DNA from: Pseudomonas sp. Choline-02u-1
GTDB lineage: Bacteria; Pseudomonadota; Gammaproteobacteria; Pseudomonadales; Pseudomonadaceae
Reading direction: 5' to 3'
Length of the DNA: 64,000 nucleotides
Assembly: GCF_002836515.1 (NCBI RefSeq)
Contig: NZ_PJBC01000004.1
Location: 186,001 to 250,000 of the forward strand
The notes beneath the pieces were generated by a model. That model was not told the DNA's origin. It worked only from the letters and a program-made list of their open reading frames with translations, and did no database searches. The translations under genes and the position numbers were made by a program. Below, in pieces: positions 44,810-56,249 of the stretch; the first letter of the stretch is position 1, and each line of letters opens with the position of its first letter.

Positions 44810-46618
44810 ATGAAAGCATCTCTCCCTCGCAGACCCCGCTGGCGCAGCCTCGCGCTGTTGGCCCTGTGCCTGGCGCCGCTGCTGTGGCCGCTGGAACACC
44901 TCGCCGAGCGCTATTACCGCAGCGAACTCGCCGGGCAGAATCGCCAGACCCTCGATCTTTACGTCGCCAACCTGCTCGGCACCCTGCATCGCTATGAAGT
45001 GTTGCCGCAGATTCTCGGCGACTTGCCGGCCCTGCGCGCAGTCCTCGGCGCACCGGATGACGGCGTCACCCAAGGCAACGCCAACCGCCTGCTGAAAAAC
45101 ATCGCCGCGCAGACCGGCGCCGAAGTCATGTACCTGATGGACACCTCTGGCCAGACGCTGGCGGCGTCGAACTGGGACAAACGTGACAGTTTCGTCGGCC
45201 GCAATTTCGCCTTTCGCCCGTATTTCAGCGAAGCCATGGCCGGGCGCCTCGGGCGCTTCTTCGGCCTCGGCACGACGTCCGCCAAACGCGGCTACTTCTT
45301 CGCCGCCGCGGTGCGCAACGGCGAGAAGATCATCGGCGTGCTGGTGATCAAGGTCGACCTCGACCACACCGAAAGCCTGTGGGGCAAAACCCCGGAACAA
45401 CTGCTGGTGACCGACCATAACGGCGTGGTCATCCTCACCTCGCGGCCCGAATGGCGTTTCCGCTCGACCCGCGAGTTGAGCGATACAGAGCGCTCGGCGA
45501 TCACTGCGATCCAGCCGTACCCGACGCGTGAGCCGCGGCCGCTGAACCTCAGCCCCGACGCCTGGCTGATCCAGACCCACGATATCGCCGAAACCGGCTG
45601 GAGCGTCAGCATCCTCGCGCCGCGCACGCTGATCGACCGCCCGGTGCGCACCGTCGTCGCGATTGGCGGGGCGACGCTGCTGGTGGTGATGCTGCTGCTG
45701 GGCCTGATGATGCAGCGCCGTCGCCATTATCTGGAGCGCATCGCCTTCGAGGCCAAGGCGCGACGTGAGCTCGAAGGCCGGGTTGCCGAGCGCACCAGCG
45801 ATCTTGAAGGCCTCAACCGACGCCTGAAGCAGGAAGTGCTGGAACGCGAAACCGCGCAACAGGAATTGGTTCGCGCGCAGGATGATCTGGTTCAGGCCGG
45901 CAAACTGTCGGCACTGGGGACGATGTCGGCAAGCATCAGCCACGAACTCAATCAGCCGCTGGCGGCGATCCGCAGCTACGCGGAAAACGCCGAAGTGCTG
46001 CTCGATCATCAGCGCACCGACGACGCGCGCGGCAACCTCAAGTTGATCAGCGAACTGACCGGGCGCATGGCCTCGATCATCGCCCACCTGCGCGCCTTCG
46101 CCCGTCGAGACCGCCACGCCCCGGAGAGCGTCGCCCTGCAACCGGCGCTGGACGATGCGCTGGCCTTGCTGGCCAAACGTCGGCGCAGCATGGAAGTCGA
46201 ACTGATCCGCGACCTGCCCGCCGCGACGCTGTGGGTCGAGGCCGGCGAAACCCGCTTGCGCCAGGTTCTCGGTAACCTGCTCGCCAACGCTCTCGATGCC
46301 CTGACTGAAAAAGGCCCGCCGCGCAAATTGTGGCTGAGTGCCGAAGCCACCGCCGACGGCGTCAATCTGTACATTCGCGACAACGGCCCCGGGTTCTGCA
46401 TGGAAGCCCTTGGCCGCGCCAGCGAGCCCTTTTACACCACCAAGACTCGCACGCAAGGCCTGGGTCTGGGGCTGGCCATTTGCGAAACGCTGATGCGCGC
46501 TTTCGGCGGTGAGTTGTCGTTCGCCAACCATAAGCAAGGCGGCGCCCTGATCACCCTGCGCCTGCGCGCCGGCGCGCCCGGGGTCAGCCTGCAACCGTCC
46601 GAGGATCGAAGTGCATGA
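44810..46618 (+). CDS. dctB: C4-dicarboxylate sensor histidine kinase DctB
   Basis: 602 residues, inner membrane. Helix 1 (about 11-27), a periplasmic double-PAS (dCACHE) sensor, helix 2 (about 282-300), a coiled coil and the kinase core follow in order. His378 in SASISHELNQPLAAIRSY is the phosphorylation site, and the ATPase domain shows NLLANALDAL, DNGPGF and GLGLGLAI. DctB senses succinate, fumarate or malate and phosphorylates DctD. The ATGA overlap with dctD confirms pairing. Confidence 0.93.
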   Translation: MKASLPRRPRWRSLALLALCLAPLLWPLEHLAERYYRSELAGQNRQTLDLYVANLLGTLHRYEVLPQILGDLPALRAVLGAPDDGVTQGNANRLLKNIAAQTGAEVMYLMDTSGQTLAASNWDKRDSFVGRNFAFRPYFSEAMAGRLGRFFGLGTTSAKRGYFFAAAVRNGEKIIGVLVIKVDLDHTESLWGKTPEQLLVTDHNGVVILTSRPEWRFRSTRELSDTERSAITAIQPYPTREPRPLNLSPDAWLIQTHDIAETGWSVSILAPRTLIDRPVRTVVAIGGATLLVVMLLLGLMMQRRRHYLERIAFEAKARRELEGRVAERTSDLEGLNRRLKQEVLERETAQQELVRAQDDLVQAGKLSALGTMSASISHELNQPLAAIRSYAENAEVLLDHQRTDDARGNLKLISELTGRMASIIAHLRAFARRDRHAPESVALQPALDDALALLAKRRRSMEVELIRDLPAATLWVEAGETRLRQVLGNLLANALDALTEKGPPRKLWLSAEATADGVNLYIRDNGPGFCMEALGRASEPFYTTKTRTQGLGLGLAICETLMRAFGGELSFANHKQGGALITLRLRAGAPGVSLQPSEDRSA

Positions 46619-47997
46619 CCATCGACAATCGCATCCAGGTAGTGTTGATCGACGACGATCCGCACTTGCGCCAGGCCCTCGGCCAGACCCTGGACCTGGC
46701 CGGCCTGAAAATCCTGCCGCTGTCCGAAGCCAAGGGCCTGGCTGCGCAACTTGAGCGTGACTGGCCGGGCGTAGTGGTCAGCGATATTCGCATGCCGGGC
46801 ATGGATGGCCTCGAACTGCTGAGCGAATTGCACGCGCAGGATCCCGAGTTGCCGGTGCTGCTGATCACCGGCCATGGCGACGTGCCCTTGGCGGTGCAAG
46901 CGATGCGCGCCGGTGCTTACGATTTTCTGGAAAAACCGTTTGCCAGCGATGCCCTGCTCGACAGCGTCCGCCGTGCCCTCTCGCTAAGGCGACTGGTGCT
47001 GGACAACCGCAGCCTGCGTCTGGCGCTGAGCGATCGCAACGAACTGAGCGCGCGGCTGGTCGGCCATTCGACGCCGATGCTGCGCCTGCGCGAGCAGATC
47101 GGTGCGCTGGCAGCGACCAAGGCTGACGTGCTGATCCTCGGCGAAACCGGTGCTGGCAAAGAAGTCGTAGCCCGTGCATTGCATGACTTGTCGAGCCGGC
47201 GCAACGGCCCGTTCGTGGCGATCAACGCTGGCGCGCTGGCGGAATCGGTGGTGGAAAGCGAGCTGTTCGGCCACGAACCCGGCGCCTTCACCGGAGCGCA
47301 GAAACGTCGCATCGGCAAATTCGAATTCGCCAACGGCGGCACGCTGTTTCTCGACGAAATCGAAAGCATGAGCATGGACGTGCAAGTGAAATTGCTGCGC
47401 ATGTTGCAGGAGCGTGTCGTCGAACGCCTGGGCGGCAACCAACTGATCCCGCTGGACATTCGCGTCATTGCCGCGACCAAGGAAGACCTGCGTCAGGCCG
47501 CCGACCAGGGCCGCTTCCGCGCCGACTTGTATTACCGTCTCAACGTCGCGCCGTTGCGCATCCCGCCGCTGCGCGAACGAGGCGAAGACGCCTTGGTGCT
47601 GTTCCAGCATTACGCCGACGAAGCCAGTGCTCGCCACGGTTTGCCGCCCCACCCATTGCAACCGGCACAACGCGCTCTGCTGCTGCGTCACACCTGGCCG
47701 GGCAATGTGCGTGAGCTGCAAAATGCCGCCGAGCGGTTTGCGCTGGGACTGGAGCTGGCATTGGATAATAGCGCTGATGGCAGCGGCGGCACGCCTGTCG
47801 AAGTAGTCAGCGGCGGCCTCAGCGAGCAGGTGGAAAATTTCGAGAAATCGCTGATCGCCGCCGAACTGGCGCGCTCGCACAGCTCGGTGCGCAGCCTCGC
47901 CGAAGCCCTGGGCATTCCGCGCAAAACCCTGCACGACAAATTGCGCAAACATGGCCTGAATTTCGGCGACAGCAGCCATGGGGAAGAGAACGAATGA
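46615..47997 (+). CDS. dctD: Sigma-54-dependent response regulator DctD
   Basis: 460 residues. The receiver domain has phospho-acceptor Asp57 (VVSDIRMPG), the AAA+ domain has Walker A GETGAGKE and the sigma-54 contact GAFTGA, and the C-terminal Fis-type helix-turn-helix is SVRSLAEALGIPRKTLHDK. It activates RpoN-dependent promoters of dicarboxylate uptake genes (dctA, dctPQM), none of which is in this window. Overlaps both dctB and the thioesterase gene by four bases. Confidence 0.94.
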   Translation: MTIDNRIQVVLIDDDPHLRQALGQTLDLAGLKILPLSEAKGLAAQLERDWPGVVVSDIRMPGMDGLELLSELHAQDPELPVLLITGHGDVPLAVQAMRAGAYDFLEKPFASDALLDSVRRALSLRRLVLDNRSLRLALSDRNELSARLVGHSTPMLRLREQIGALAATKADVLILGETGAGKEVVARALHDLSSRRNGPFVAINAGALAESVVESELFGHEPGAFTGAQKRRIGKFEFANGGTLFLDEIESMSMDVQVKLLRMLQERVVERLGGNQLIPLDIRVIAATKEDLRQAADQGRFRADLYYRLNVAPLRIPPLRERGEDALVLFQHYADEASARHGLPPHPLQPAQRALLLRHTWPGNVRELQNAAERFALGLELALDNSADGSGGTPVEVVSGGLSEQVENFEKSLIAAELARSHSSVRSLAEALGIPRKTLHDKLRKHGLNFGDSSHGEENE

Positions 47998-48449
47998 GCA
48001 GCGAAAGCGCATACCTGCAAACGGTGCTGCACCACGACATTCCGCTCACTGCCGAGATGGGTCTCGAGGTGCTCGAGTGGCGCGAGCAACAATTAAGCCT
48101 GCACCTGCCGCTCGCACCCAACGTCAACCACAAGAGCACCATGTTTGGCGGCAGCCTGTACTGCGGCGCGGTGCTGGCCGGTTGGGGCTGGTTGCATTTG
48201 CGTTTGAAGGAAGAAGGAATTGGCGACGGACACATCGTCATTCAGGAAGGGCAGATCAGTTATCCGCTGCCGGTGACCGGAGACGCCGTGGCGATTTGCC
48301 CGGCGCCTGATGCGGCAATATGGAAGAAGTTTCTGGCGATGTACCGGCGTTATGGGCGAGCGCGGTTGACGCTGGATACGCGGATCCTGAATGCGGGAAG
48401 TGCAGACGATGCGGTGAGATTTACCGGGCAGTACGTTTTGCACCGCTGA
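47994..48449 (+). CDS. Thioesterase domain protein (YiiD C-terminal type)
   Basis: 151 residues, hotdog fold, matching the YiiD C-terminal / putative thioesterase family. The motif NVNHKSTMFGGSLYCGAVLAG gives the hotdog helix, and SYPLPVTGDAVAICP a later strand. It probably hydrolyses an acyl-CoA or acyl-ACP; substrate unknown. The start overlaps the dctD stop (ATGA), so it is co-expressed with the two-component system for no obvious reason. Confidence 0.85.
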   Translation: MSSESAYLQTVLHHDIPLTAEMGLEVLEWREQQLSLHLPLAPNVNHKSTMFGGSLYCGAVLAGWGWLHLRLKEEGIGDGHIVIQEGQISYPLPVTGDAVAICPAPDAAIWKKFLAMYRRYGRARLTLDTRILNAGSADDAVRFTGQYVLHR

Positions 48450-48460
48450 AGCAAAAGTTC

Positions 48461-49303
48461 TCAGGAGCGTGCCAACTCCAACAGTTGCGCACGCCACGCA
48501 GCCTTCGCCGGCAACGCCAGAAAAAACCCGTTCAACAGCGATTCCCGCGCTGGGTAACAAAACGCTTCACCGTTCAGATCCAGCACCTCGCCTCCCGCCC
48601 CTTCCAGCACACCTTGAGCTGCCGCCGTGTCCCACTGCGAAGTCGGCGCCAGACGCGGATAGCAGTCGGCAGCACCTTCGGCGAGCAGACAAAATTTCAA
48701 TGAACTGCCGATATTGGCCAGTTGCAGCTCACCGAGACTGGCGCTCAAACCGGCCAGCAAACGCTCTTGCTCGGGACTGGAATGTCGACGGCTGGCCACC
48801 ACGGTAAACGCCTCGCCCGGCGCTGGCACATCGCGTACCTGAATCGGCACCGGCGTTGCGCCCTTGTCGCCACGCCATGCACCGAGCCCGGCGCCACCGA
48901 CGTAAAAACGACCGCTGGTCGGCATCGTCACCACGCCAAACACCACTTGACCGTTTTCGATCAGTGCGATGTTGACGGTGAATTCCTCGCTACCGCTGAT
49001 GAACTCCTTGGTGCCGTCCAGCGGATCCACCAGCCACCAGCGCTGCCAACCGGCGCGCACGCTCTGCGGGATATTGGCGTCCTCTTCCGACAACACCGGA
49101 ATGCTCGGATCAAGCGCCGTCAGCCCGGCAACGATAAGGTGATGCGCAGCCAGGTCGGCGGCCGTCACCGGCGAATCATCGGGCTTTGCCGTGACTTCAA
49201 CGCCGACACGCCAGAACGGCAGAATCGCCTCGCCAGCCTGCAGAGCCAGCTCAATTACCGGTGCCATCAACGGATGGGGATAATTCATCGACGTCTCACT
49301 CAT
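48461..49303 (-). CDS. cysQ: 3'(2'),5'-bisphosphate nucleotidase CysQ
   Basis: Hydrolyses PAP to AMP, clearing the by-product of sulfate assimilation. It has 280 residues, inositol monophosphatase superfamily, with metal-binding motifs SEEDA, DPLDGTKEF and WDTAAAQGVL. The ATG at 49303 overlaps the nudE stop; a second Met six codons on (MNYPHP) is also possible and would give 275 residues. Confidence 0.95.
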   Translation of the reverse strand: MSETSMNYPHPLMAPVIELALQAGEAILPFWRVGVEVTAKPDDSPVTAADLAAHHLIVAGLTALDPSIPVLSEEDANIPQSVRAGWQRWWLVDPLDGTKEFISGSEEFTVNIALIENGQVVFGVVTMPTSGRFYVGGAGLGAWRGDKGATPVPIQVRDVPAPGEAFTVVASRRHSSPEQERLLAGLSASLGELQLANIGSSLKFCLLAEGAADCYPRLAPTSQWDTAAAQGVLEGAGGEVLDLNGEAFCYPARESLLNGFFLALPAKAAWRAQLLELARS

Positions 49304-49865
49304 AGCTGAATATCCCGCGCTGGCTCAGCAGGTCACGGACCAAATACAGCGCCGCCAACGCGCGGCCTTCGGTAAATTGCGGGTTGAGCGCCAGCGTCGA
49401 CAGTTCGCGCAGGTTGACCTTGTCGACCCGCATCGGCTCCGGCTCATCGCCTTCCAGCCGTTCTTCGTAGAGATCGGTGGCCAGCACCACCTGGATCTTC
49501 TGGCTCATGTAGCCGGGCGACAGCGACAGCTCGGTCAGATGTTCCAGTTGGCGCGCGCCATAACCGGCCTCTTCCTTGAGCTCCCGCTCGGCTGCCGCCA
49601 GCACGTCTTCGCCCGGCTCGATCAGGCCTTTGGGCAAAGACAGTTCGTATTCGTCAGTGCCGCCGCAATATTCCTCGATCAGCACCGCATGTTCAGCGTC
49701 GAGCATGGCGACAATCATCACCGCGCCGTAGCCAGCACCTTTGCCGACCAAACGCTCGTAGGTGCGCTCCACGCCATTGGAAAATCGCAGCTTGAGTTCT
49801 TCGACGCGAAACAGGCGACTGGTAGCGACGATCTCGCGGGCGAGTACGGTGGGTTTCTGGCGCAT
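49296..49865 (-). CDS. nudE: ADP compounds hydrolase NudE
   Basis: 189 residues. A Nudix hydrolase cleaving ADP-ribose, Ap3A and NADH-type compounds. The Nudix box is complete: GLIEPGEDV leading into RELKEEAGYG. Translationally coupled to cysQ, an arrangement conserved in gammaproteobacteria. It is divergent from yrfG. Confidence 0.95.
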   Translation of the reverse strand: MRQKPTVLAREIVATSRLFRVEELKLRFSNGVERTYERLVGKGAGYGAVMIVAMLDAEHAVLIEEYCGGTDEYELSLPKGLIEPGEDVLAAAERELKEEAGYGARQLEHLTELSLSPGYMSQKIQVVLATDLYEERLEGDEPEPMRVDKVNLRELSTLALNPQFTEGRALAALYLVRDLLSQRGIFSYE

Positions 49866-49953
49866 GCAAAGCTCCTTGGCGTGAACGCGCTACTATAACG
49901 CGGCTTTCCCGATTGTTTGCGTCGGATATCCTTTCATCGTTCGAGACGTTGCC

Positions 49954-50616
49954 ATGCCATCTTTACCGTGGTCCGACATTGATACCGTTCTGCTCGATAT
50001 GGACGGCACGCTGCTGGATCTGCACTTCGACAATCATTTCTGGCTCGAGCACCTGCCCCAGCGCTACGCCGAACTGCACGGTATCAGCCGGGCCATGGCC
50101 GAACTGGAGTTGCAGCCGTTGTTCGAACGCCACGCCGGCCAGTTGCAATGGTATTGCCTGGATTTCTGGAGCGCGGAGCTGAAGCTTTCGGTGCGCGAAT
50201 TGAAACAGGAAACCGCGCACTTGATCGCCCTGCGCGCGGATGCCGATACTTTTCTCGACGCGATCAAGCGTGCCGGCAAACGGGTGATCATGATCACCAA
50301 TGCGCACCGCGATTCGCTGTCGTTGAAACTGGAACGGATCGAACTGGCACCGTACTTCGAGCGGCTGATCAGCTCGCATGACTATGGTTATCCCAAGGAG
50401 AACCCGCAGTTCTGGGATGCCCTTCAGGCCGACATCGGTTTTGATCCGGCGCGCAGCCTTTTTATCGACGACACCTTGCCAATCCTGCGCAGTGCACGGG
50501 ATTTTGGCGTGGCGCATCTGCTCGCGGTGAAAGAACCGGACAGCCGCAAAGGGCCGAAGGACACCGCAGAATTTGCCGCAGTCGAGGACTACCGCGATCT
50601 CATCGCCGGACTGTGA
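49954..50616 (+). CDS. yrfG: GMP/IMP 5'-nucleotidase YrfG (HAD family)
   Basis: 220 residues, HAD superfamily. Motif I is LLDMDGTLLDLHFDN, motif II VIMITNAH, and motif III/IV include YPKENPQFW and LFIDDTLPIL. It dephosphorylates purine monophosphates. Divergent from nudE, with the usual Pseudomonas neighbours. Confidence 0.93.
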   Translation: MPSLPWSDIDTVLLDMDGTLLDLHFDNHFWLEHLPQRYAELHGISRAMAELELQPLFERHAGQLQWYCLDFWSAELKLSVRELKQETAHLIALRADADTFLDAIKRAGKRVIMITNAHRDSLSLKLERIELAPYFERLISSHDYGYPKENPQFWDALQADIGFDPARSLFIDDTLPILRSARDFGVAHLLAVKEPDSRKGPKDTAEFAAVEDYRDLIAGL

Positions 50617-50619
50617 TCC

Positions 50620-50665
50620 CTGCAGGAGCTGCCGATCGCGGCCCGAGCCTTCGGCAGCTCCTACA
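50620..50665. repeat. Short palindromic repeat, AGGAGCTGCCGA type
   Basis: AGGAGCTGCCGA (50624-50635) and TCGGCAGCTCCT (50651-50662) form a hairpin between the convergent yrfG and lysM genes. The same GCAGCTCCTACA core occurs in the larger element at 55426. Confidence 0.75.
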
Positions 50666-50673
50666 TGACTGCG

Positions 50674-51114
50674 TTACTTTGGAATACGCAGCTTTTGCCC
50701 CGGATAAATCTTGTTCACATCCTTGAGCATCGGTTTGTTGGCTTCGAAAATTTTCTCGTACTGGTTGGCATTGCCATAGACGCGCAGTGAAATCGCACTG
50801 AGCGTGTCACCTGCCTTGACCTCGACAAACTCGGCAGCCACGACGACCGGTCCGGTCACAGTGATCTGATCATCGACACTGCCTACGCCCGCAATATTGC
50901 CCACGGCCAGCAGGATCTTTTCCTTTTCCTCCTGGCTCGCCACTTCACCGGTCACCGTCACCTTGTCGCCATCCACGGTCGCCTGCACGTTGGGATTGCC
51001 CAGCCCGACCTTGCTGATATGTTCCTTCAACTGCTCACTGGCGTTGGCATTGCCTGGGGTCAACAGATCGATCAGCTTCTCACCGGCCTCTTTTACAAAG
51101 CTCAAAAGACTCAT
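50674..51114 (-). CDS. lysM: BON and LysM domain protein (YgaU/LysM-like)
   Basis: 146 residues. A BON domain spans about 25-85 (VQATVDGDKVTVTGEV) and a LysM domain about 97-145 (VKAGDTLSAISLRVYGNANQ, ending GQKLRIPK). Proteins of this type bind peptidoglycan; E. coli YgaU (Kbp) is a potassium-binding protein. No signal peptide is evident, as in Kbp. The AAGGAG nine bases before 51114 fixes the start. Confidence 0.92.
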   Translation of the reverse strand: MSLLSFVKEAGEKLIDLLTPGNANASEQLKEHISKVGLGNPNVQATVDGDKVTVTGEVASQEEKEKILLAVGNIAGVGSVDDQITVTGPVVVAAEFVEVKAGDTLSAISLRVYGNANQYEKIFEANKPMLKDVNKIYPGQKLRIPK

Positions 51115-51251
51115 AGCGCACACTCCTTGATTTGGGTTCCAGACGCCCAAGCCTAGACCACCCCAGCCAAACCCGGTTCCAGTCCGACCAATGACGCTGC
51201 CGCGCCGCAGGCGGTAGAATCGCCCTACCCCGCCAACCGCCCGGAGCGAAG

Positions 51252-52139
51252 ATGGACATCAAGCAGCTGAAATTCCTCATCGCCCTCGACGAAACCCGCC
51301 ATTTCGGCCAGGCCGCCGCGCGCTGCCACATCACTCAACCGACCTTGTCGATGCGCCTGCGCAGCCTCGAAGAAGAACTTGATCTGCCATTGGTCAATCG
51401 CGGCCAGCGCTTCGAAGGCTTCACCGCGCCGGGCGAGCGCGTGCTGGCGTGGGCGCGCACGGTGCTGGCGGCGTACGACGGCTTGCAAGCGGAAGCGGCG
51501 GCCTGTCGCGGCAACCTGATCGGTACGCTGCGCCTGGGTGTGGTGCCGCTGTCGAGTTTCGATCCGTTGCCGCTGATGCAACGTCTGCATGCGGCGCACC
51601 CGGACCTGCGCTTCGAGCTGTCGTCGCTGAGTTCCGAACAGGTGCTCGAACACTTGGCGAACAATCGCATCGACATCGGCGTGTCGTACCTTGAACGCCT
51701 GGACAACGAGCGCTTCGATTCGCTGGCCTTCAACGAGACGCGCATGGGCCTGCTTTACGACGAGCGCTCGTTCAACTTCGGCGAAGAACCCCTGAGCTGG
51801 GAAGCGCTGATCGAACTGCCGCTGTGCATGCTCACCAGCGGCATGCATTTTCGCCAGTCCATCGACCACAACTTCCACAGCCGCGGCCTGACCCCGCAGC
51901 CGCTGCTGCAGACCGACGCCGTGCATCAACTGCTGCAAGCGGTTCACGGCGGTTTTTGCTGCGCGATCATGCCGCTCGATGGCGGCGCGGAAACCCTCGC
52001 CGATCACCTGCGTCTGCAACCGATCGAGAACGCTCATACCCTCGCACCGCTGGGCCTGATCATGCGCCGTGGCGCCCCCCGCTCAGCGCTGGCAGAAGCC
52101 TGTTTCGCGCTGTATCAGAAATTGCCAAAAGACGCTTGA
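51252..52139 (+). CDS. LysR family transcriptional regulator upstream of fdhD
   Basis: 295 residues. The helix-turn-helix (LKFLIALDETRHFGQAAARC...TQPTLSMRLRSLEEELDLPL) precedes an effector domain of the OxyR/CynR-like group. It lies 92 bases before fdhD on the same strand, conserved in Pseudomonas, so it may control the formate dehydrogenase-like genes. The effector is unknown. No OxyR Cys pair is evident: the Cys in LCMLTSG and FCCAIMP are not in the OxyR arrangement. Confidence 0.9.
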   Translation: MDIKQLKFLIALDETRHFGQAAARCHITQPTLSMRLRSLEEELDLPLVNRGQRFEGFTAPGERVLAWARTVLAAYDGLQAEAAACRGNLIGTLRLGVVPLSSFDPLPLMQRLHAAHPDLRFELSSLSSEQVLEHLANNRIDIGVSYLERLDNERFDSLAFNETRMGLLYDERSFNFGEEPLSWEALIELPLCMLTSGMHFRQSIDHNFHSRGLTPQPLLQTDAVHQLLQAVHGGFCCAIMPLDGGAETLADHLRLQPIENAHTLAPLGLIMRRGAPRSALAEACFALYQKLPKDA

Positions 52140-52202
52140 TCGACGGCATCTATCGGTAGATCGGTAATAGCGATTAGACGCGACATCTTGCCGCGCCTAG
52201 TC

Positions 52203-52216
52203 TTGACCTAGATCAA
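52203..52216. promoter_or_regulatory. Anr/FNR box candidate before fdhD
   Basis: TTGACCTAGATCAA differs from the consensus TTGATNNNNATCAA at one base. It is only 16 bases before the fdhD ATG, so it would lie at or downstream of the promoter and may act as a repressor site, unless transcription starts inside the annotated gene. Confidence 0.5.
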
Positions 52217-52231
52217 ACCGTCGGTGATGCC

Positions 52232-53067
52232 ATGAACGCCAAGCGCCCAGCCTGCGCGGCGCCAGCAATTGAAACGCCCGCGCCTGCCGCCAGCCAGACC
52301 TACAGCTACAGCGATCTACCTTTTGAGGCATCGGCCAGCACCGCGCTGGCCGAGGAAGTTGCGTTGGCGATCGCCTACAACGGCATCAGCCAGGCAGTGA
52401 TGCTGGTCACGCCGACGGACCTTGAGGATTTCATCGTCGGTTTCAGCCTCGGCAGCGGCATCATCGAAGACCCCAGCGATATCTACGATCTGCAACTGAC
52501 AGGCGCAGGCTCTGCGCAATACGCGCAAGTGACCATCGCCAACCGTGCGTTCTGGAACCTCAAGCAACAGCGGCGCCAGTTGGCCGGCACCAGCGGCTGT
52601 GGACTGTGCGGCGTCGAAGCGGTCGAACAGGCCTTGCCCGATCTCAACGTATTGCCGGGCGCAGCGTTGCCACCGATCGAATGGCTCGACGGTTTGCGCC
52701 AGCGCATCGGCGCGTTCCAGCCGCTCGGCCAGCACTGCGGCGCGGTGCATGCGGCGGTGTTCATGAATGCCAGCGGTGAATTATTGCTCGGTCGCGAAGA
52801 CATCGGCCGCCATAACGCGCTGGACAAGCTGATCGGCGGACTGATTCGCCAGAAGATATCCACAGAGGGCGGGCTGGCGATTGTCACAAGCCGTTGCAGC
52901 CTCGAACTGATCCAGAAAGTCTTGCGTGCCGGCATCCAGACCCTCGTCAGCCTGTCGGCACCCACCGGCCTGGCCGTGCAATGGGCCCGGCGCCACAACC
53001 TCAATCTCATCCACCTGCCGCAGAAAAGTGCGCCGCGGGTGTACAGCCCCGCGATGGAGAATCAAGC

Positions 53068-53071
<4 letters not shown>
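52232..53071 (+). CDS. fdhD: Formate dehydrogenase accessory sulfurtransferase FdhD
   Basis: 279 residues, cytosolic. FdhD passes sulfur from IscS to the molybdenum cofactor of formate dehydrogenases. The Cys123-x2-Cys126 motif in TSGCGLCGVEA corresponds to Cys121/Cys124 of E. coli. HNALDKLIGG and VTSRCSLELIQK are conserved family blocks. Its TGA overlaps the GTG of the downstream molybdoenzyme gene, consistent with dedicated maturation of that enzyme. Confidence 0.95.
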
Positions 53072-55416
<2,345 letters not shown>

Positions 55417-55425
55417 GCAAAGATC

Positions 55426-55493
55426 AAAAGATCGCAGCCTTCGGCAGCTCCTACACCGATCCTTGTAGGAGCTGCCGAAGGCTGCGATCTTTT
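55426..55493. repeat. Palindromic repeat with perfect 30-base arms
   Basis: Arms 55426-55455 and 55464-55493 are exact complements (GATCGCAGCCTTCGGCAGC core) around CCGATCCT. It starts 9 bases after the ydeP stop and is followed by TTTTA, so it probably also terminates transcription. Confidence 0.9.
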
Positions 55494-55521
55494 AGCTTCT
55501 GCTTTTCGACCGCCCACAAAA

Positions 55522-55548
55522 AAGGCCGTTTTTGCATAAAAACGGCCT
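55522..55548. terminator. Terminator-like hairpin
   Basis: AGGCCGTTTTT and AAAAACGGCCT arms around GCAT. The clean T-run is on the minus strand, where no gene precedes it; on the plus strand it may back up termination of ydeP. Confidence 0.6.
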
Positions 55549-55709
55549 GTCCGAAGTAGTTAAAGACCGGCGAAAATCGGTTAAGTTCCGGTGAAAAAAC
55601 AGTAACTTGCAATCTTGTATACAAGTCGTGTTATTCGTCGGATTTTGATTGTCACGCCCATTGCAGAGCCTCAGGATCGGCGCCGTCATCCCTTTGAGGC
55701 TCATCCTCT

Positions 55710-56195
55710 ATGAAGTTCTCCTCGATTCTCTTGTTGTCCCTTGGCCTGGTCAGTGGCTTCGCTTCTGCCGGAGGCACCACCGAAGCAGGTGTGGGCGGCG
55801 CATTGGGCGGGGTTCTTGGCTCGGTCGTCGGTCAGTCGTTAGGCGGCAATACAGGTTCCACCATCGGCGCAGCCTTGGGCGGCGCGGGTGGTAGCGCAGT
55901 CGGCGCAGACAAGCGCAGCCGTGGCGAAGCAGCCATCGGCGGTGCATTGGGTGCAGCCGGCGGTAACGTGGTTGGTCGCAGCCTCGGTGGCACCACCGGC
56001 AGCCTGATCGGCTCTGCCGCTGGTGGCGGTGCAGGTGGCGCGCTGGGTAACTACATGGGCAACAAGAGTGACGACGATGATCGTCGCTACGACCGGGGCC
56101 ATGATGACCGTCGCTACTACCGCGACCGTGGTCATCCAGGTCGCGGCCATGCCTACGGCCATCGTAAGCATCACAAGTACTATCGCCACCACTAA
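55710..56195 (+). CDS. Glycine-zipper envelope protein with basic/aromatic tail
   Basis: 161 residues. A signal peptide (MKFSSILLLSLGLVSGFASA) is followed by three tandem glycine-zipper blocks of the GGxxGxxxGxSLGG form between about residues 27 and 116. The C-terminal 45 residues are DDDDRRYDRGHDDRRYY-type, rich in Asp, Arg, His and Tyr. Glycine zippers suggest membrane insertion or oligomerisation; the His-rich end could bind metal. The role is unknown. A good terminator follows. Confidence 0.82.
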   Translation: MKFSSILLLSLGLVSGFASAGGTTEAGVGGALGGVLGSVVGQSLGGNTGSTIGAALGGAGGSAVGADKRSRGEAAIGGALGAAGGNVVGRSLGGTTGSLIGSAAGGGAGGALGNYMGNKSDDDDRRYDRGHDDRRYYRDRGHPGRGHAYGHRKHHKYYRHH

Positions 56196-56211
56196 GGCGA
56201 AGGCTTGAACG

Positions 56212-56244
56212 AAAATCGCGGCCCTTTGGGCTGCGATTTTTTTT
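56212..56244. terminator. Bidirectional terminator
   Basis: AAAATCGCGGCC and GGCTGCGATTTTTTTT arms, between the glycine-zipper gene and the convergent thioesterase gene. Confidence 0.85.
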
Positions 56245-56249
56245 CGCGT

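Noticed and set aside
44702..46594. 630-codon minus-strand open frame
   Set aside because: Antisense to dctB, whose domains are complete; composition is Ala/Gln/Arg-rich as expected for a shadow frame.
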